Assembly: GCF_038396675.1 (NCBI RefSeq)
Contig: NC_088931.1
Coordinates: 10,915,001-10,979,000, forward strand
From: Hydra vulgaris
Lineage: Eukaryota; Cnidaria; Hydrozoa; Anthoathecata; Hydridae
Reading direction: 5' to 3'
DNA length: 64,000 bases
Under the pieces are notes generated by a model. That model did not search any database, had not been told where the DNA came from, and was given only the letters and a program-made list of their open reading frames with translations. The translations under genes were made by a program, and so were the position numbers. This document shows, piece after piece, positions 1 to 10,877 of the stretch (positions within the stretch are counted from its first letter, which is position 1; each line of letters starts with the position of its first letter).

Positions 1-542
1 CTAGTTTATTCATCAGTGCTTTGCAATTTTCTTTTATGCTCATTTTTTTTATGACTAAAAAGTTTATATCTGCTTTCTGGATTTTAAAATTATTATTAAT
101 TTTTTATTGTTAAAATTCTATTATCAAAGTTTTATTATCGAAATTTTATTATTAAAATTTTATGTATGAGTTTACAATATTTTAGTCTTCTGCAATCTCT
201 TTAATATCGTCTTTTCTATTTTTTAGTAACTTCTAATATAAATAGTGATTGCTTGCTGTTAGAAGTAAAAATTTGAAAAAAAACCTGCTTGCAAAATCAT
301 TGCATTATATTTTAAGTGCAAAACGTATCATTTTAAATGCAAAATTGTTTTGATATATTGTTTTTAATTAATAACATCAAAAAAGTGTTTTTATTAAATG
401 GGATATACTTAAATGTTCTTAGACAATACACATTCACATAGTTATAGCAAAATTCATAGTTATACCAAATTCACATAGTTATAGCAAACAGTTTATGTGT
501 ACATTGTTTAGGATATATTGTGTATATGTATACTTTTTTTAG
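1..542. other. AT-rich non-coding stretch
   Basis: No supported gene. A short direct repeat with the core CACATAGTTATAGCAAA occurs around 434-490. Otherwise AT-rich sequence with homopolymer runs. Confidence 0.5.
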
Positions 543-643
543 GATATATTATGAAACTGAAGTCCCAAAAGTATTAAAAGAACTTGATGAAGATCTTGCG
601 ATAAGAAATCAGTCTGATATTTTATCACTTGAAATTTTACTAG
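543..643 (+). CDS. possible orphan internal exon
   Basis: A T-rich tract ending in AG at 541-542 precedes an open segment of about 33 codons, which ends in CTAG followed by GTATAT, a plausible donor. The open frame starts at the second base (entry phase 2) and leaves in phase 1. The encoded segment is acidic and helical-looking, containing VPKVLKELDEDLAIRN. The other two frames are closed. The partner exons would lie left of the window or in the unassigned sequence to the right; none was found. The family is not recognised, and the segment could be chance. Confidence 0.35.
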
Positions 644-2859
644 GTATATAACAATTGCTGATTAAACTTGAAGAATAAATTGTCTAAATTTTCTATTTTT
701 CTATTTTTTCCGAATGTTACTTTTACAGTAAACTTTTTCACAAGTAAAATGATCAATTATTTTTAAATTATGTATTTTTTATTGCCTTTAAATTATACAA
801 AAATCGTTTATTTTAAATGTGATTTTTATGTTAAAGTGTTGTCCAAATATTTCTTAACTTGAAAAGCCGACATTTTTTATGGCATACTTTATTTTTGTGT
901 TGTGTTGTTTAATCATTAATAAATTAATTTCATAGGATATAAACTTATTTAAATGGATAGTATTCATAGAACTTTAACAAATATTTGCTTTTTAAATTTT
1001 GAGGCTAAGTTCTATGATTTTATTTTAAAAATCGTGTTCTTAAATAAATTTTCCTTTTTTCTTTTTTTTTTTTTTTAATTTTTTTTTTTTTTTTTATTAC
1101 CAATACATGTGTTTAATATAACTTATTTCTTTACTTGATTTCTTATAATATAATAATAAAATTTGTTCTACAAATAAATTGTATTTATAACACCCAGTTT
1201 ATAAATATTTTGTGATATTTACCTATGATGATATTCAAAAATAGAAAAATAAAGTTAACATTGAGACTCATTTTTTTAATGTTATATTAAATTTTTGGGT
1301 TTAACAAGAAATTTGTCAAATTTGCCAATTTTTATAATAATATAATAGGTCGTCTAATGTTTAAAGTACATACTTAAGGATTGCGAGCTGGTACTTATTT
1401 ATTTCAACACCATTTTGTAATTGTTTAACTCTTAGCATTTTTGTAATTTCTAATATTTGTTCGTAAATCAACTTGATTTAATACAATGATCGGTTGATCA
1501 TTTCAAATCATACTTAATTTTGAATTTTAAAGTTTTCTTTTAACTTTTATCATCTTTCATCTAAAAAGGACTTAACCTCTTCTTAACCGTATATTATCAT
1601 TAAATGCTAAGATAATTGCTTAAAAAAAGCTTTGCGAAGATTAAATTTTATTCTTCACATATTAAAAAATCAAGTATATATATAAACTAAATATATAAAC
1701 AAATATATATGTATATATAAACTAAAACTATTATGCACCATAAGAGATATCCTCATTAACTACTGTTTGCTTATTATAGTTTTGTTTTCAGAATATAAAC
1801 TTATTTTCAGAACTTCTTCGCTATGGCATTCATGCTAGCTTTAGCTATGGAACCGTTATAATTTCTTTGTTTAACAAGTAAAAAAATTTCTTTATAGGAT
1901 CAAACATGTTCATAAAACCAAAAAACTTTGCTATACTATGGTATTCTTTATCCATTTCTCAAAAAACTAATAATAATAATACGAACTACTTTTACATAAA
2001 TAAACATCAAATATTCATCGCTGCTGGTTTGTTTTTAGTTTTGGTAGAACGAAACTTTTTAATAAAATTAGGAGACCGTTATAAACTATATTGTTTTGAA
2101 CATCATAAAAAGTTATAATTTAAAAGTTACATAGAAAATTTTTGATAGCAAACAATGGCAGTTGTTTCATCTCATATGACGGTGTTCATAAATATGTAGC
2201 AGTAATTTGAAACATTAAACTTATCGTAATTAGCAGAACTATTATTTTTATGTACAAAACCATTATTTATCATTTTTACATATTATTTACTGCAGGAACT
2301 GGATGTACACATGTCCATTTTTAATTTTTTTTTTGCTATGCTCCATTCAAGTTTCATTTTCTTCAGCTGCATTGTTTGTTGATTGATTTTGGTTTCCTTT
2401 AAAGAGTATAAGTTTTTTACTATGCCCTATTTTTTTTTATTTTTTTTTTCCATTGCTTTTCATTACTAATATTATTTAATCAAAGTGATAGGATAAATGT
2501 AAGGTGATACAGAAAACAGCAATTATAGTTGGAAATTTCAATAAAACCCATGTTGCCAAATGCACCAAAAGTATTAATCAATTAACAAAAAGTAGTTTTA
2601 GAGTTGCAATCACCGCATCTGGTATTTTATATAAAAAATATATACTATAATTATGATATAATTTCCTTTTCAGCTGTTTCGCAACGGAATAAACAAAGCG
2701 TTTGCTATGGAAAAAATAAAAACTTTACTTATACTGCTTTATTAAAAAATAATTTTTAATGGTGTTATTTTTTTTTCATCAAACTAACTTGAAATTCGTA
2801 ATTTACGATAATAATTTAATAACTTTTTTATTTCAATAGTGGTCTACCACTTTTAAAAA
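644..2859. other. AT-rich non-coding stretch
   Basis: Nothing supportable as a gene. It contains long T homopolymers at about 1048-1095 and short AT-rich runs. One frame at 1906-2118 is open for 70 codons but resembles nothing and has no supporting context. Confidence 0.5.
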
Positions 2860-3140
2860 AAAGCGCATTCTATCAATGATTTACTATTAACTTCTCGCAA
2901 AAACGATATGAAGATAAATGGGAAAAAGTCTACGAGTGTCAAAATACTAATAAAGCACGTAATGCCTTTCTCAATAAATTTAATAAAATATTTAATGAAA
3001 TAATAAAAACGAAATGGAAAACAATTGCTAACCCTTGATGAATGGATGAACAATTGCTAGCCCTTGATGAATGGATGAACTCTAGTGAAATGATTAAAAA
3101 GAAAACAAAAACTCTATAAAAACTTCTCAAAAATAGGATT
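2860..3140 (+). mobile_element. LINE fragment (linker before reverse transcriptase)
   Basis: Read on the plus strand, the segment gives a lysine/asparagine-rich peptide with FLNKFNKIFNEIIKTK followed by repeated 'DEWMNSSEMIKKK'-like text. This resembles the stretch between the endonuclease and reverse transcriptase domains of non-LTR retrotransposons, where a 'PWM.. ..I..K..LY..F' pattern is usual. A tandem duplication of about 26 bp (core CCTTGATGAATGGATGAAC) at about 3030-3080 and several stops show it is dead. The assignment rests on pattern alone. Confidence 0.45.
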
Positions 3141-3832
3141 ATTTAAAACGAAAACAAATACAAAAACTAAAAATACTTTTATCAATGCTAACTCAAAAAA
3201 AAAAAAATACAATTTTACAGTAAAAAAATTAATGAGTTTTAATTAAGAAAAAAAATTGTGTAATGTAATTAATAACATTATGGATCGTAATGAAACTAGC
3301 TCATCACTTCCTCTCAAAATTACTATTAATGGTATTAATGTTCAATTTAAGTTTATTTTGTGACAATGAATTAACGGTACAAGAAATTGAGGACATCCGC
3401 ATCTTTTTTGAGCCCCTGTCTTTAAATAATTTTTTTTCTATGAAAACTTTTCTTTGTATTTGAAAACGTGTCTTTTTATTTGTTTTGTTTTTTTGAATAG
3501 TATGAGCAGCAAAATTTATGTTGGAGAAAATTATAAAAATTTGTGAAAAAAATGCTAAATCAAGATTTCAATTAAAATAAAGTTTGTGGACCAGCAGAAC
3601 TTACAATCTAAAGTGAAGTGAAATCATCTATCAATAGGGCTCAGCTGATGTAATGATGATATTGGAGATGTTTTTGAAATTAGATTTGCATTTAATGAAG
3701 TGGGCAAAATATATTACTCTTAAATGAAAAAACTCATATTGTAATAATATATTTATATAACTATAATAACTAACTTATTCTCCGCTCTTGACAGAGCATC
3801 CTCTAAATACCAACATAAAATCATAGAAAGTA
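3141..3832. other. AT-rich stretch without a clear gene
   Basis: No gene is supported. A short peptide around 3285-3360 containing LPLKITINGIN faintly resembles the C-terminal part of LINE reverse transcriptases, but it is too short to call. Confidence 0.4.
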
Positions 3833-6279
3833 TTTATATTTAGGGCTACCATATGAAATTTTGGAAAAATCAGGACATCATGTCTTTTTTAACCTGTCAA
3901 ATCAGGACAAATATAAATAAGCAGAAAGTCTAAATCAGGACAAAAGCTCGTCACACTAAAAGTGAAAATGACAAATAATACAACATTAAAAACCAGCTTT
4001 ATTTTACAATTTTGTAATGACTACAAGAATTATTTCTTTGCTTTTAAACCAGTCATATTTTTCACTAGAGTGTACTTTTTTCAGGAACAACTGGTCATTT
4101 TTTATCTTTTCATAGAATTGTGAACAATTGAGATCAATATTTAACTTACAAAAAAGCAAACTTTTCACAGTAGAAACTAGCAAAGAACCTCTTTCAGGAG
4201 ACCAAATATTGTTCATCATTAAAAACACCCTTTCCACAGCTGAAGTTCCAGGAAGACTGAAAATGTATTCCAACACCAGTGAAAAATTTGCTACTGAAAT
4301 GCCCTTTTCTCCAAAATGTTTCATCATCAGAACCCATTTTTCTTCACAACTCATATAATCAGGTTTCCAAGTTTCAGAATTAGTTGACAAGTATGCCTTG
4401 ACCAAAACAACTTCATCAAATAGTTCATCAGTATTTATTGCTGTACGTCCAATTTTTCGGTTAATTCTTTCTGCAGCTTCTTCCAACTCTGGAAATGTTA
4501 TTGCACTGTTTTGAATCCACATGAACTTTTCATCATCAGCAAAGCTATCTTTCCAAAGGTCAATATAAGAAAGACATCTCTCGTAAAAACCAGTAAATTC
4601 TTTTTTGACAGCAATTTTGTCAATAATTCCGTCTTCAAATAGTTTTGCAAATATTTTTTAGCTTCCAGTGGAATAAAATTATTCTCAAATCTCTCCTTCA
4701 GATTATTCTGCAATACTTTTATCTCATTAACAATATCACATGCACTTGCTCTTGTTTTTTCAATTCTCAGAATTGTTTTGTTAAATGTCTGAAGCTGACC
4801 ATGAACAAACCAAAGATACATTTCACCACGCTCATCGCTAAAGAACTTACTAATTATCACTGAAGATTGCTCTTGAGAACAGAAGAAAGATTTTAGTCCC
4901 GCAAAGATTTCCAAAATTCTCTGAATTGCGGTTAGTAAAGAAAGGAATCTTGTGCTTCCATGCTGCAAAACTCTCTTGTAGTGAACATCAGCAAACTCGC
5001 AGAATTCTTGCAGTTGAGTAACTCTGACAGTGTAGATGTGAAAATATTTGTAAACTTTCACCGCAAGAGCTATAACATCAATTGGTAAAACATCGACAGC
5101 TGTTTGAATGCAGTTGTGAACTATGTGAGCTCCACAGTCAATCCCAACAATCTCTCGACCAAGAAACTTTTTCAACCGACTGTAAACATTGTTTTGTCCT
5201 AGTCTTTTCACTCCACCAAAGTTTGTGTTGCAGTTGTCACCACAGAATCCAATCACTTTCCTTGATAAATCATGGCTATTGATGGCAGATTGCAGAGCAT
5301 TGCACAAAATTTCTGATGTTTCACCTGGTACATTTTGAAATTCCAGTAATTTAACTTTTACTCCTTGATTTTAGGCACAAAATATCAGGCACAAAATATC
5401 TAACAAGGACAGGAAAAAGTTTCAGTTCATTTCGGTTAGATGTATCAGTTGCAATGGTGATGAAAGTAGCTTTCTTCAACTCCTCCTTAATTTCTTCAGA
5501 AATCATTGGTAGAATAACATTGAGAATAATAGTCTCACATTTTGTTCTTGCAAGTCCAAACTTTGGTTCAAAAAGTTTTGAAATTAATTTGGTAGAGCAA
5601 TCAGCAGTTTTGAAGCTCAAATCATGAATTGCAGTGTGAAAAGCAAAAGTAGCTTCCTTTGCTGCCAGAACTAGATCTTTATCACTTAAACTATCAGTCT
5701 TGAAGAACGATGTTATTGATGCAGAACTTGCTGATGCTTCAAAGCATTTTTGTGTCTCTCCATTGTTAAATGCTTGGTGATGTCTGTCCTTCCGCTATTT
5801 GCAACAGAAAATTCAGTCAAACAATTTCCACATCTAACTTTTTCACCACTTTCATAAACTTTCTTCAGAAAAGAAAATTCATTCTTCAGAGTTTCATTAA
5901 AATGGCATTTTCTTTTCGACATTTTGACTTTAATATGGGATTTTTTTTTACTTTAAGTTAAAGTAAAAGTTTAACACTAAAAAACCCTCTGTCACGAAGT
6001 AGAAACTTCGTAAAAGTGGAAAGTACCAAACCAGCAAAAACAAAAGTAAAGTACTGCCTTATCATGTCTGCTACCACTGCCATTTCTGCCAGCACTGCCT
6101 AAAATTGCAAGAAAATAGTAAAAATTGAATGGAGAAGTTGGAGTTGCCAAGTCAACATTTTTCTCTTTGCTTTATTTTTTAGTTTTTGTCAAAATGATAT
6201 TTTTTTCTTTTTCGTTATGGTTTTTTCAAATCAGGACAGTCCTGATGAAAATCAGGACTATGGTAGCCCTATTTATATT
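3833..6279 (-). mobile_element. hAT transposon with both ends and 8-bp target duplication
   Basis: The element proper is 3841-6271. Its ends are inverted copies of TAGGGCTACCAT. It is flanked by identical 8-bp copies of TTTATATT at 3833-3840 and 6272-6279; duplications of this length are the hallmark of hAT insertion. Just inside both ends the motif AATCAGGACA recurs (about 3868, 3900 and 3932 at the left; two copies near 6228-6257 at the right), in the manner of the subterminal repeats that bind hAT transposases. The transposase lies on the minus strand and is broken, so this copy is defective but its ends are preserved. Confidence 0.9.
4004..5922 (-). pseudogene. hAT transposase, frameshifted
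   Basis: Reading from 5922 leftward: an N-terminal zinc-finger-like segment (CGNC then H and H about 30 residues on, 5713-5922), then a transposase body (5351-5620 and 4498-5307), then a C-terminal segment (4004-4522) with the hAT dimerisation signature, seen as FSLPGTSAVERVF and LVSTVKSLL. The body contains the conserved-looking IGFCGDNCNTNFGG. Frames are broken at least twice. An exact 14-bp tandem duplication (AGGCACAAAATATC) at about 5375-5402 shifts the frame between the second and third blocks. Another shift lies near 4610-4650, since the C-terminal frame continues upstream as a good match. It cannot make a full protein, but its blocks are well preserved, suggesting recent loss. Confidence 0.85.
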
Positions 6280-6789
6280 GAACTTATAAAATCTTCGCTC
6301 ATCAGGTAGAAACTATGCTATTGCCATTACATTATAAATTAAAAGTAGAAGCTCAAGTAAGATATGTGTTTTTTTATTAATTCATTGCTGCTCTGTTCTC
6401 TAAGAGCATTAAGCAACTTTTTTGTAAAATACGCAAACATTATTCCTTAATCTTCAAATTCGGAATGGTTTATCTATGAACATGCGTAACTCAATCACTT
6501 TAAAAAAATTAAAAAAGACTGAAATACGAACTTTTTGTAGACGCTTTCTTAAACTGATTGCTATTGTGATTGTAGTAAATGGGACACTTTATTCTCTAAT
6601 TACTATTATTGTTATTACTATTTTGTAAATATATTGGGAAAAATCAGAAAGCCACTTTTATCAATTTGGTTTCAAGTAAAATATCTCCACTTTTCATGCC
6701 TGAGTTCCTTTCGAGTGAAACAATCAAACACTAAAACAAAAATAACTCATCAGTTTCATACCTTTAGTTTATTTGCAATAATATATTAT
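6280..6789. other. AT-rich non-coding stretch
   Basis: No gene is seen. The sequence between the hAT element and the next LINE piece has no recognisable protein in either direction. Confidence 0.45.
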
Positions 6790-7055
6790 AACTTGAACGT
6801 AATTCAAATCATTTCCTCTGTCTCGAGACCTACGACAAGGATCCATTTTATCGCCACACTTATTATGTGGACAATATAATCCAACTAAGTCCTACTCTTT
6901 TTGGGCAACAAGAATTGGTTCATAAAGTACAAACACAAAATGCAAAAACTTTAATATCAAACTAAACACTGAAAAAACTGAGTTTATTATCTTCGGTAGA
7001 AGTTCAGTTACAAAGACACAATTCAAGCTAACGATTCTCCCTACACCTCAGTAAT
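6790..7055 (+). mobile_element. LINE reverse transcriptase fragment
   Basis: The plus strand encodes RDLRQGSILSPHLL near 6825-6870, a degenerate form of the reverse transcriptase 'G.PQGS.L.P.LF' motif. Further on is LNTEKTEFIIFGRSS near 6965-7005, the lysine-threonine stretch usually found just after the catalytic YADD region in CR1/Jockey-like LINEs. The two parts are in different frames and the catalytic motif is lost, so this is a decayed internal fragment. Confidence 0.6.
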
Positions 7056-7069
7056 AAATGAAAACATCT

Positions 7070-7210
7070 CTAACATTTGCCGACTACTAACTTTAGATCC
7101 AATTATGCCGACTCCAGTGTTCAGTTTGCCGACTAATAAAATTAGTAGGGGGGGCTAGACACCTCTCTACGCAACCTCCCCCCCCCCCTCCTCGATGCCT
7201 CTGATAATCA
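7070..7210. repeat. cluster of TGCCGACT motifs with G/C-rich end
   Basis: TGCCGACT occurs at about 7078, 7106 and 7128. It is followed by G-run and C-run sequence and a terminus-like GATGCCTCTG at about 7193-7202. The same motif and the same kind of end recur in the MITEs at 7683-7910 and 8771-9105, so this is probably a partial member of that family. No target duplication was found. Confidence 0.4.
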
Positions 7211-7682
7211 AGGCCATACACAAAATATTGCAACACTCGAAAGTGCATATGTAAACAAACACATTATTTAATTTCAATCAATCTCCAGAGGTAAGTTAAG
7301 ACAAAATAGCGGCAAATTAAAACTAGCCCTTTGAACTTTGGCTGATCAGAGAACAAAGGTTGATATTCAAAAAATTTAATTGAGGAAAGTATTCCACGAA
7401 TCTAAATTAGACTTTTGTACTCTTTATTTTTTTTACCTATAATTTGGGTGATAAAAAGAGTAGATAATAAATAAAAGTTTTGTTTTTAGCTGAGACTTTT
7501 TTTTAAAATTTGCTATATCCAGATAAAATTATGCAGCACGACTCGTAAGCCTCAGATGAAAAATAGAAAACATTTGATTAAAACAATAAAAATATATAAT
7601 GTAGTTATACAAATTTAGGCAAATGACATAAGAAAGTTAAAGGTTCTAAGGGTGAGCCAAGTGGTTACACTATTACAAAGAT
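7211..7682. other. AT-rich non-coding stretch
   Basis: No gene or clear repeat is seen. Confidence 0.4.
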
Positions 7683-7910
7683 TAGAGGCAATTTTAGGGG
7701 AGATGGGTCTCACCAATATCCATCCACCAAAAAAGGGGATTTTTAAGTTTTAGCTGGTTTTTTTAGAAATATAGTCAACTAGTCGGGTATTTGACACATT
7801 TCAGTCGAGTGAACTTTAGTTTTGAGTACCTTATTTTTTTATTTTAAAGAAACCAGTCGGAACATTTTAAGGGTTACCCCCCCCCCCATTTTATTTGTAG
7901 AATCGCCTCT
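7683..7910. mobile_element. short hAT-like MITE
   Basis: The stretch starts TAGAGGCAATTTTAGGGG and ends AATCGCCTCTG, whose reverse complement CAGAGGCGATT is a typical hAT-type terminus. The flanking octamers ACAAAGAT and ACTATGAT agree at 6 of 8 positions, a possible eroded target duplication. The motif AGTCGG and close variants (reverse of CCGACT) occur inside at about 7782, 7803 and 7855. No coding capacity. Confidence 0.45.
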
Positions 7911-8540
7911 GACTATGATGTGCTTAGGTCCGTCCCAAACGGGGATGTTCCGTCCTCCCACCACCACCACCACCACAATGCTATTATATATGTATTTGAG
8001 TTGACAGATGCAAGTTTTGAAGTATAGTTGGTAAATGTCAAATATCGAGGACTTTTTTTTTGTTGGTGTTTTCTAGTTGGCAAAAGCACATACGACAACC
8101 CTACTTCCTCTTCCCAATGAAAGACCTCTTCGAAACGGCCATGGATATGCTAAAAGTTTTTTTTTTTAAATGATGAGAGCGAACCTATTGAAAATAAACA
8201 AGAGAATTGAATTAGAAGCGGTTGTCTTAATACTTAAAATATTCCCTAAAAGATTATATGATATTTTCAAAATATTACTTCAATCATAACAGTAGGAATA
8301 TCCAAGAAACAGAAGGTTAAAAAATTAAATTATTTTCAAGTACACATCGGAAGATTAAGATTATTACAATAACAATAAAGTTCAATATAAAATAAAAGCT
8401 TTATTAAACTGCTTCACAGTTTTAAAACAAGAGCGGACGCGATTTTACGACGAGAAGAGTTTGAAAAAAAAAAAAAACTTTACATTTAGAAAATTATACA
8501 AGTTTAATTTAAAGAAAAATTATTTCTTTTTTTATCACGT
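7911..8540. other. non-coding stretch with short GGT repeat
   Basis: It contains a short (CCA)n run at about 7960-7975. No gene is supported. Confidence 0.4.
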
Positions 8541-8549
8541 ATATAATAC

Positions 8550-9430
8550 TATGGCTGTAACACTTTCAGAAATAAAAATTAAAAAAAAAATGTTTAGAGA
8601 ATTCAAAAAGAAACTGAAGAAACAATACAAGAGAAAACTGTTATTGATATTATTGATATATAATCAACAACGTATTGGACAAAGCATAGTTGAACACCAA
8701 CGTAAATGCAAACAAAATCAAAGAACTTAAAAAGGAATTGAAAGATATTAAAGGAAGTCTAAACTACAACTAGAGCCGACACGAGTAGGTGTCATTTGGA
8801 AGGGGGTAGGGGGTGATGATTGTCATTACAACTTTTGCCGACTAAAAAAAAAAAGGTCCTCGTTTATTAAAAGTTGCCGACTGCCTAGTCAATATTTACC
8901 GACTGACTGTCTAAATTTACCGACTAAATTGTCTAAAGCGTCTACATTTGCCGACTGACTTGTCTAAAAGGATCAAATTTGCTGACTAAATAAACGAAAA
9001 AAAAATGATGTGTTACGCCCTCCCCCCATTTTGATGTGTCACCCCCTTCCCTCCATCCAATAATTTTTCACACCCACCCCCTCCCTGCCATTGCGCACGG
9101 CTTCGACTACAACGAATAACAAGTTGAAAAAAAATTCATAGCAGCAATAAACAACTAGATTAAAAAATTCAAACATACCAGTATATAAGAATTTATGAAA
9201 GAAAAGCAACAAAACCTGGAAGATAGATCAAGAAAAAACTACCTACGAGTTGATGGAATTGATGAAAATTGAGGGATACTGAAGAAAAAGTTATCATATT
9301 CTTCTGGCAAAAACTTGGACTGAAAGATATCGATATAGCATGGCCGATGACACGGGTTTCGAATGGGAGGGACACAATCGTCATATTTTATAAAAAGTTC
9401 TCTATATCGTAAATTTTCTCAAAAAAAAAA
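8550..9430 (+). mobile_element. LINE ORF1 remnant, interrupted by a MITE
   Basis: Left of the MITE, the plus strand encodes a lysine/glutamate-rich coiled-coil-like peptide ending KELKKELKDIKGSLNYN (to about 8770). Right of it, the reading continues with EFMKEKQQNLEDRSRKNYLR (about 9195-9246), the characteristic 'LEDRSRRNNLR' end of the coiled coil of LINE ORF1 proteins. That protein binds RNA in the retrotransposition particle. Further matching text follows to about 9400 with frameshifts. Several stops are present, so it is dead. Confidence 0.6.
8763..9113. mobile_element. hAT-type MITE with 8-bp target duplication
   Basis: The element 8771-9105 (335 bp) is flanked by identical octamers ACTACAAC at 8763-8770 and 9106-9113. 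Its ends, TAGAGCCG and the inverse of CGAAGCCG, are weakly inverted and followed by G-rich (left) and C-rich (right) tracts. Inside are six direct copies of a motif close to TTTGCCGACTGACTTGTCTA at about 8837, 8873, 8898, 8918, 8950 and 8982. No coding capacity. The flanks are both LINE ORF1, so the insertion came later. Confidence 0.7.
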
Positions 9431-10039
9431 GGATCTTTTAGTTAAAAAGAAGGGGGGGGCACTATTGATTTTGAGGCCTTTCTCCGTAGCGTAACGGTAA
9501 GATATGACAAAATTATTTATCTTAATATTAATTATAAAATCAATCTTAATAAATAACTAGTTTAGCACTCTTAAAAATAAAATCAAATATATTTTTGAAT
9601 AAAAGTTTTTGCATCAAGGATATTTACAAATAGTAATGAATACTAATATTAAGTAATCATCATTCAAATTAAATAATAATAAAAATAGTGATAACGACAA
9701 CAATAAATATAATATAGATATCAATAATAGTAATAACTATCAAAAGTTATACTATAATAATATAATAATAATAATATAACAACAACAATAATGGCAACAA
9801 TACACAAGTAATAACAATAATAATTGCTATAATAATAATGATTACAATATTAATATTAGTAATAATAGTTAAAAGTAGTTAATAATAGTAATGTAAATAT
9901 TTATAAAAATAACAATAAGCAATAGTAATGACAACAAAAATTATCATAGAAATAAGAAATATCAAACGTGTTTTATTAATAACATTAATAAAAAACAATA
10001 CTAAAGACAACAAAAATTGATAATAGAAGTTATAAATAT
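9431..10039. repeat. degenerate AAT-rich simple sequence
   Basis: From about 9640 to 10020 the sequence is dominated by AAT/AAC/ATA triplets in imperfect runs. No gene. A G-run and a terminus-like piece near 9450-9490 may belong to another small element. Confidence 0.6.
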
Positions 10040-10330
10040 TTACTGTATTTTTTTAATAAAAAGTAGAACAAACTGGTTTTAAAGGTTGAGAATGAATTGA
10101 GAGCTTTTTGTTCATAAGGAAGTTTGTTCCAAGTTTTAATGCATTGATATTTTATAGGTTTATGTCCGCAATTATGATAGCGGTGTTTAGAGACAGGTTT
10201 AAATTACTATTGGAACGAAGGTGATAATGAGTTGTGGCACTTATGGAGAAGAAATTGATGAAAGTTAAAGTTAGGCTATTGTGTTGGTGGTTCTAGATAA
10301 ATTTTCAGTTTAAAAGTTGAACATAGTCAC
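10040..10330 (-). mobile_element. LINE 3' end fragment
   Basis: On the minus strand two frames carry matching pieces of the reverse transcriptase C-terminus: THYHLRSNSNLNLSL and, just downstream, KPIKYQCIKTWNKLP followed by a 'LNSFSTFK' segment. The 'I.Y.....WN.LP' pattern is the usual final motif of CR1/Jockey-like LINE proteins. The frame break between them shows decay. Confidence 0.6.
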
Positions 10331-10400
10331 ATAGTAATAATACTTTAGAAGTTAGGTAGACCACATTAGGATTAAAATTAATACTCTAGAAATAAATAAT

Positions 10401-10543
10401 TTTTTAAGTCTCATAGTATTATCTCTCAGCGTTCAAAAATTATGACCATATAAAAATTACAATCCCCTCAAATTAAGGGGGGTTTGAACTTTATATGGTC
10501 ATAATTTTTGAACGCTGAGAAATAATACTATGAAACTTAAAAA
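10401..10543. repeat. inverted duplication, about 54-bp arms
   Basis: The left arm 10401-10454 and right arm 10490-10543 are reverse complements apart from about two single-base differences. They are separated by a 35-nt spacer rich in C and G runs. The core is GCGTTCAAAAATTATGACCA. No target duplication was noticed. Confidence 0.8.
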
Positions 10544-10877
10544 ATATCGATGAATATAAGTTTAGTTGAGAATAATACAAAAAATATTTCATCAACTTGT
10601 TGCTCTCACGTTTGGGGCAGGTGTAGCAAAGATTTTGGGGCTTTTTTGTTCCCAGCCTCCAATCATCGCAATTTTTTGTGTAAAAAAACGTAAAAAAGTA
10701 CATTACTTAAACGAAAAACTTTTGGAATAATAATTAAGGAAGAAGTTTTTTTAGGACAAAATTTAAACTACTTTCATACATCTAGAATAAAAGAATTTTA
10801 TATACCTAATTAAAATATAGCAATAAAAGAGAAGTAGATTATAATAATATACAGTAATAACATTGTAAATAATGTAG
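10544..10877. other. AT-rich non-coding stretch
   Basis: No gene is supported. Confidence 0.4.

Noticed and set aside
1906..2118. 70-codon open frame
   Set aside because: Not recognised, no neighbouring exon or element, and expected by chance in this length of DNA.
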